Source: CAXQZM01 sp964228455
GTDB lineage: Bacteria; Pseudomonadota; Alphaproteobacteria; UBA7985
DNA: 14,300 nt
Assembly (NCBI GenBank): GCA_964228455.1
Contig: CAXQZM010000044.1
Location: 1 to 14,300 of the forward strand
Direction of reading: 5' to 3'
Part shown: piece after piece, positions 14,300-14,300 of the stretch
Numbering within the stretch: the stretch's first letter is position 1
Layout: each line of letters begins with the position of its first letter
Program-made: the position numbers and the translations under genes
Notes under the pieces: model-generated
Told to the model about the DNA's origin: nothing
What the model saw: only the letters and a program-made list of their open reading frames with translations
The model's database searches: none

Positions 14300-14300
14300 T

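Overview
The window looks like ordinary chromosome from an alphaproteobacterium of moderate to low GC content. Three things support this. The left edge holds the end of an alphaproteobacterial-type YceD/DUF177 protein. There is a complete imuA-imuB-dnaE2 mutasome operon. Two promoter regions carry the direct-repeat SOS box GTTC-N7-GTTC that alphaproteobacterial LexA recognises. I see no tRNA, rRNA, CRISPR array, insertion sequence or phage gene, and no convincing intrinsic terminator. Genes are tightly packed and no gene-free stretch exceeds 150 bases.

Layout. Positions 3-335 (+) are the 3' part of yceD. It converges on the leftward operon imuA (5615-5100), imuB (5125-3653), dnaE2 (3640-365), which encodes the SOS-induced error-prone translesion machinery. 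A 149-bp divergent region (5616-5764) holds the SOS box of imuA and a good promoter for an AI-2E/PerM-family membrane protein (5765-6910, +). Next comes rmuC (6943-8235, +), which has its own SOS box in the 32-bp gap before it. rmuC runs tail to tail into panC (9021-8179, -), with 57 bp of overlapping coding sequence. Divergent from panC is an HSL-family alpha/beta hydrolase (9069-10041, +). It is broken by one extra G in a run of nine G inside its HGGG oxyanion-hole motif.

The right third is a leftward gene string read from the right edge: DUF547 protein (truncated by the window), a GT-C-type membrane glycosyltransferase, a GT2 glycosyltransferase, a truncated extensin-like (M15-type fold) remnant, an AlkA-type DNA-3-methyladenine glycosylase, and an AEC-family permease. 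Several neighbours overlap, including an ATGA stop/start, so this is probably one transcript. The first three genes suggest envelope glycan or glycolipid work. The last two are functionally unrelated.

Biological theme. DNA damage tolerance and repair recurs (imuABC, rmuC, alkA). Two of the three loci have an SOS box; alkA has none that I can see. I found no clearly new system. The most useful observations are the SOS boxes placed against start codons in leaderless geometry, the poly-G frameshift in the hydrolase, and the tightly embedded half-domain extensin remnant.
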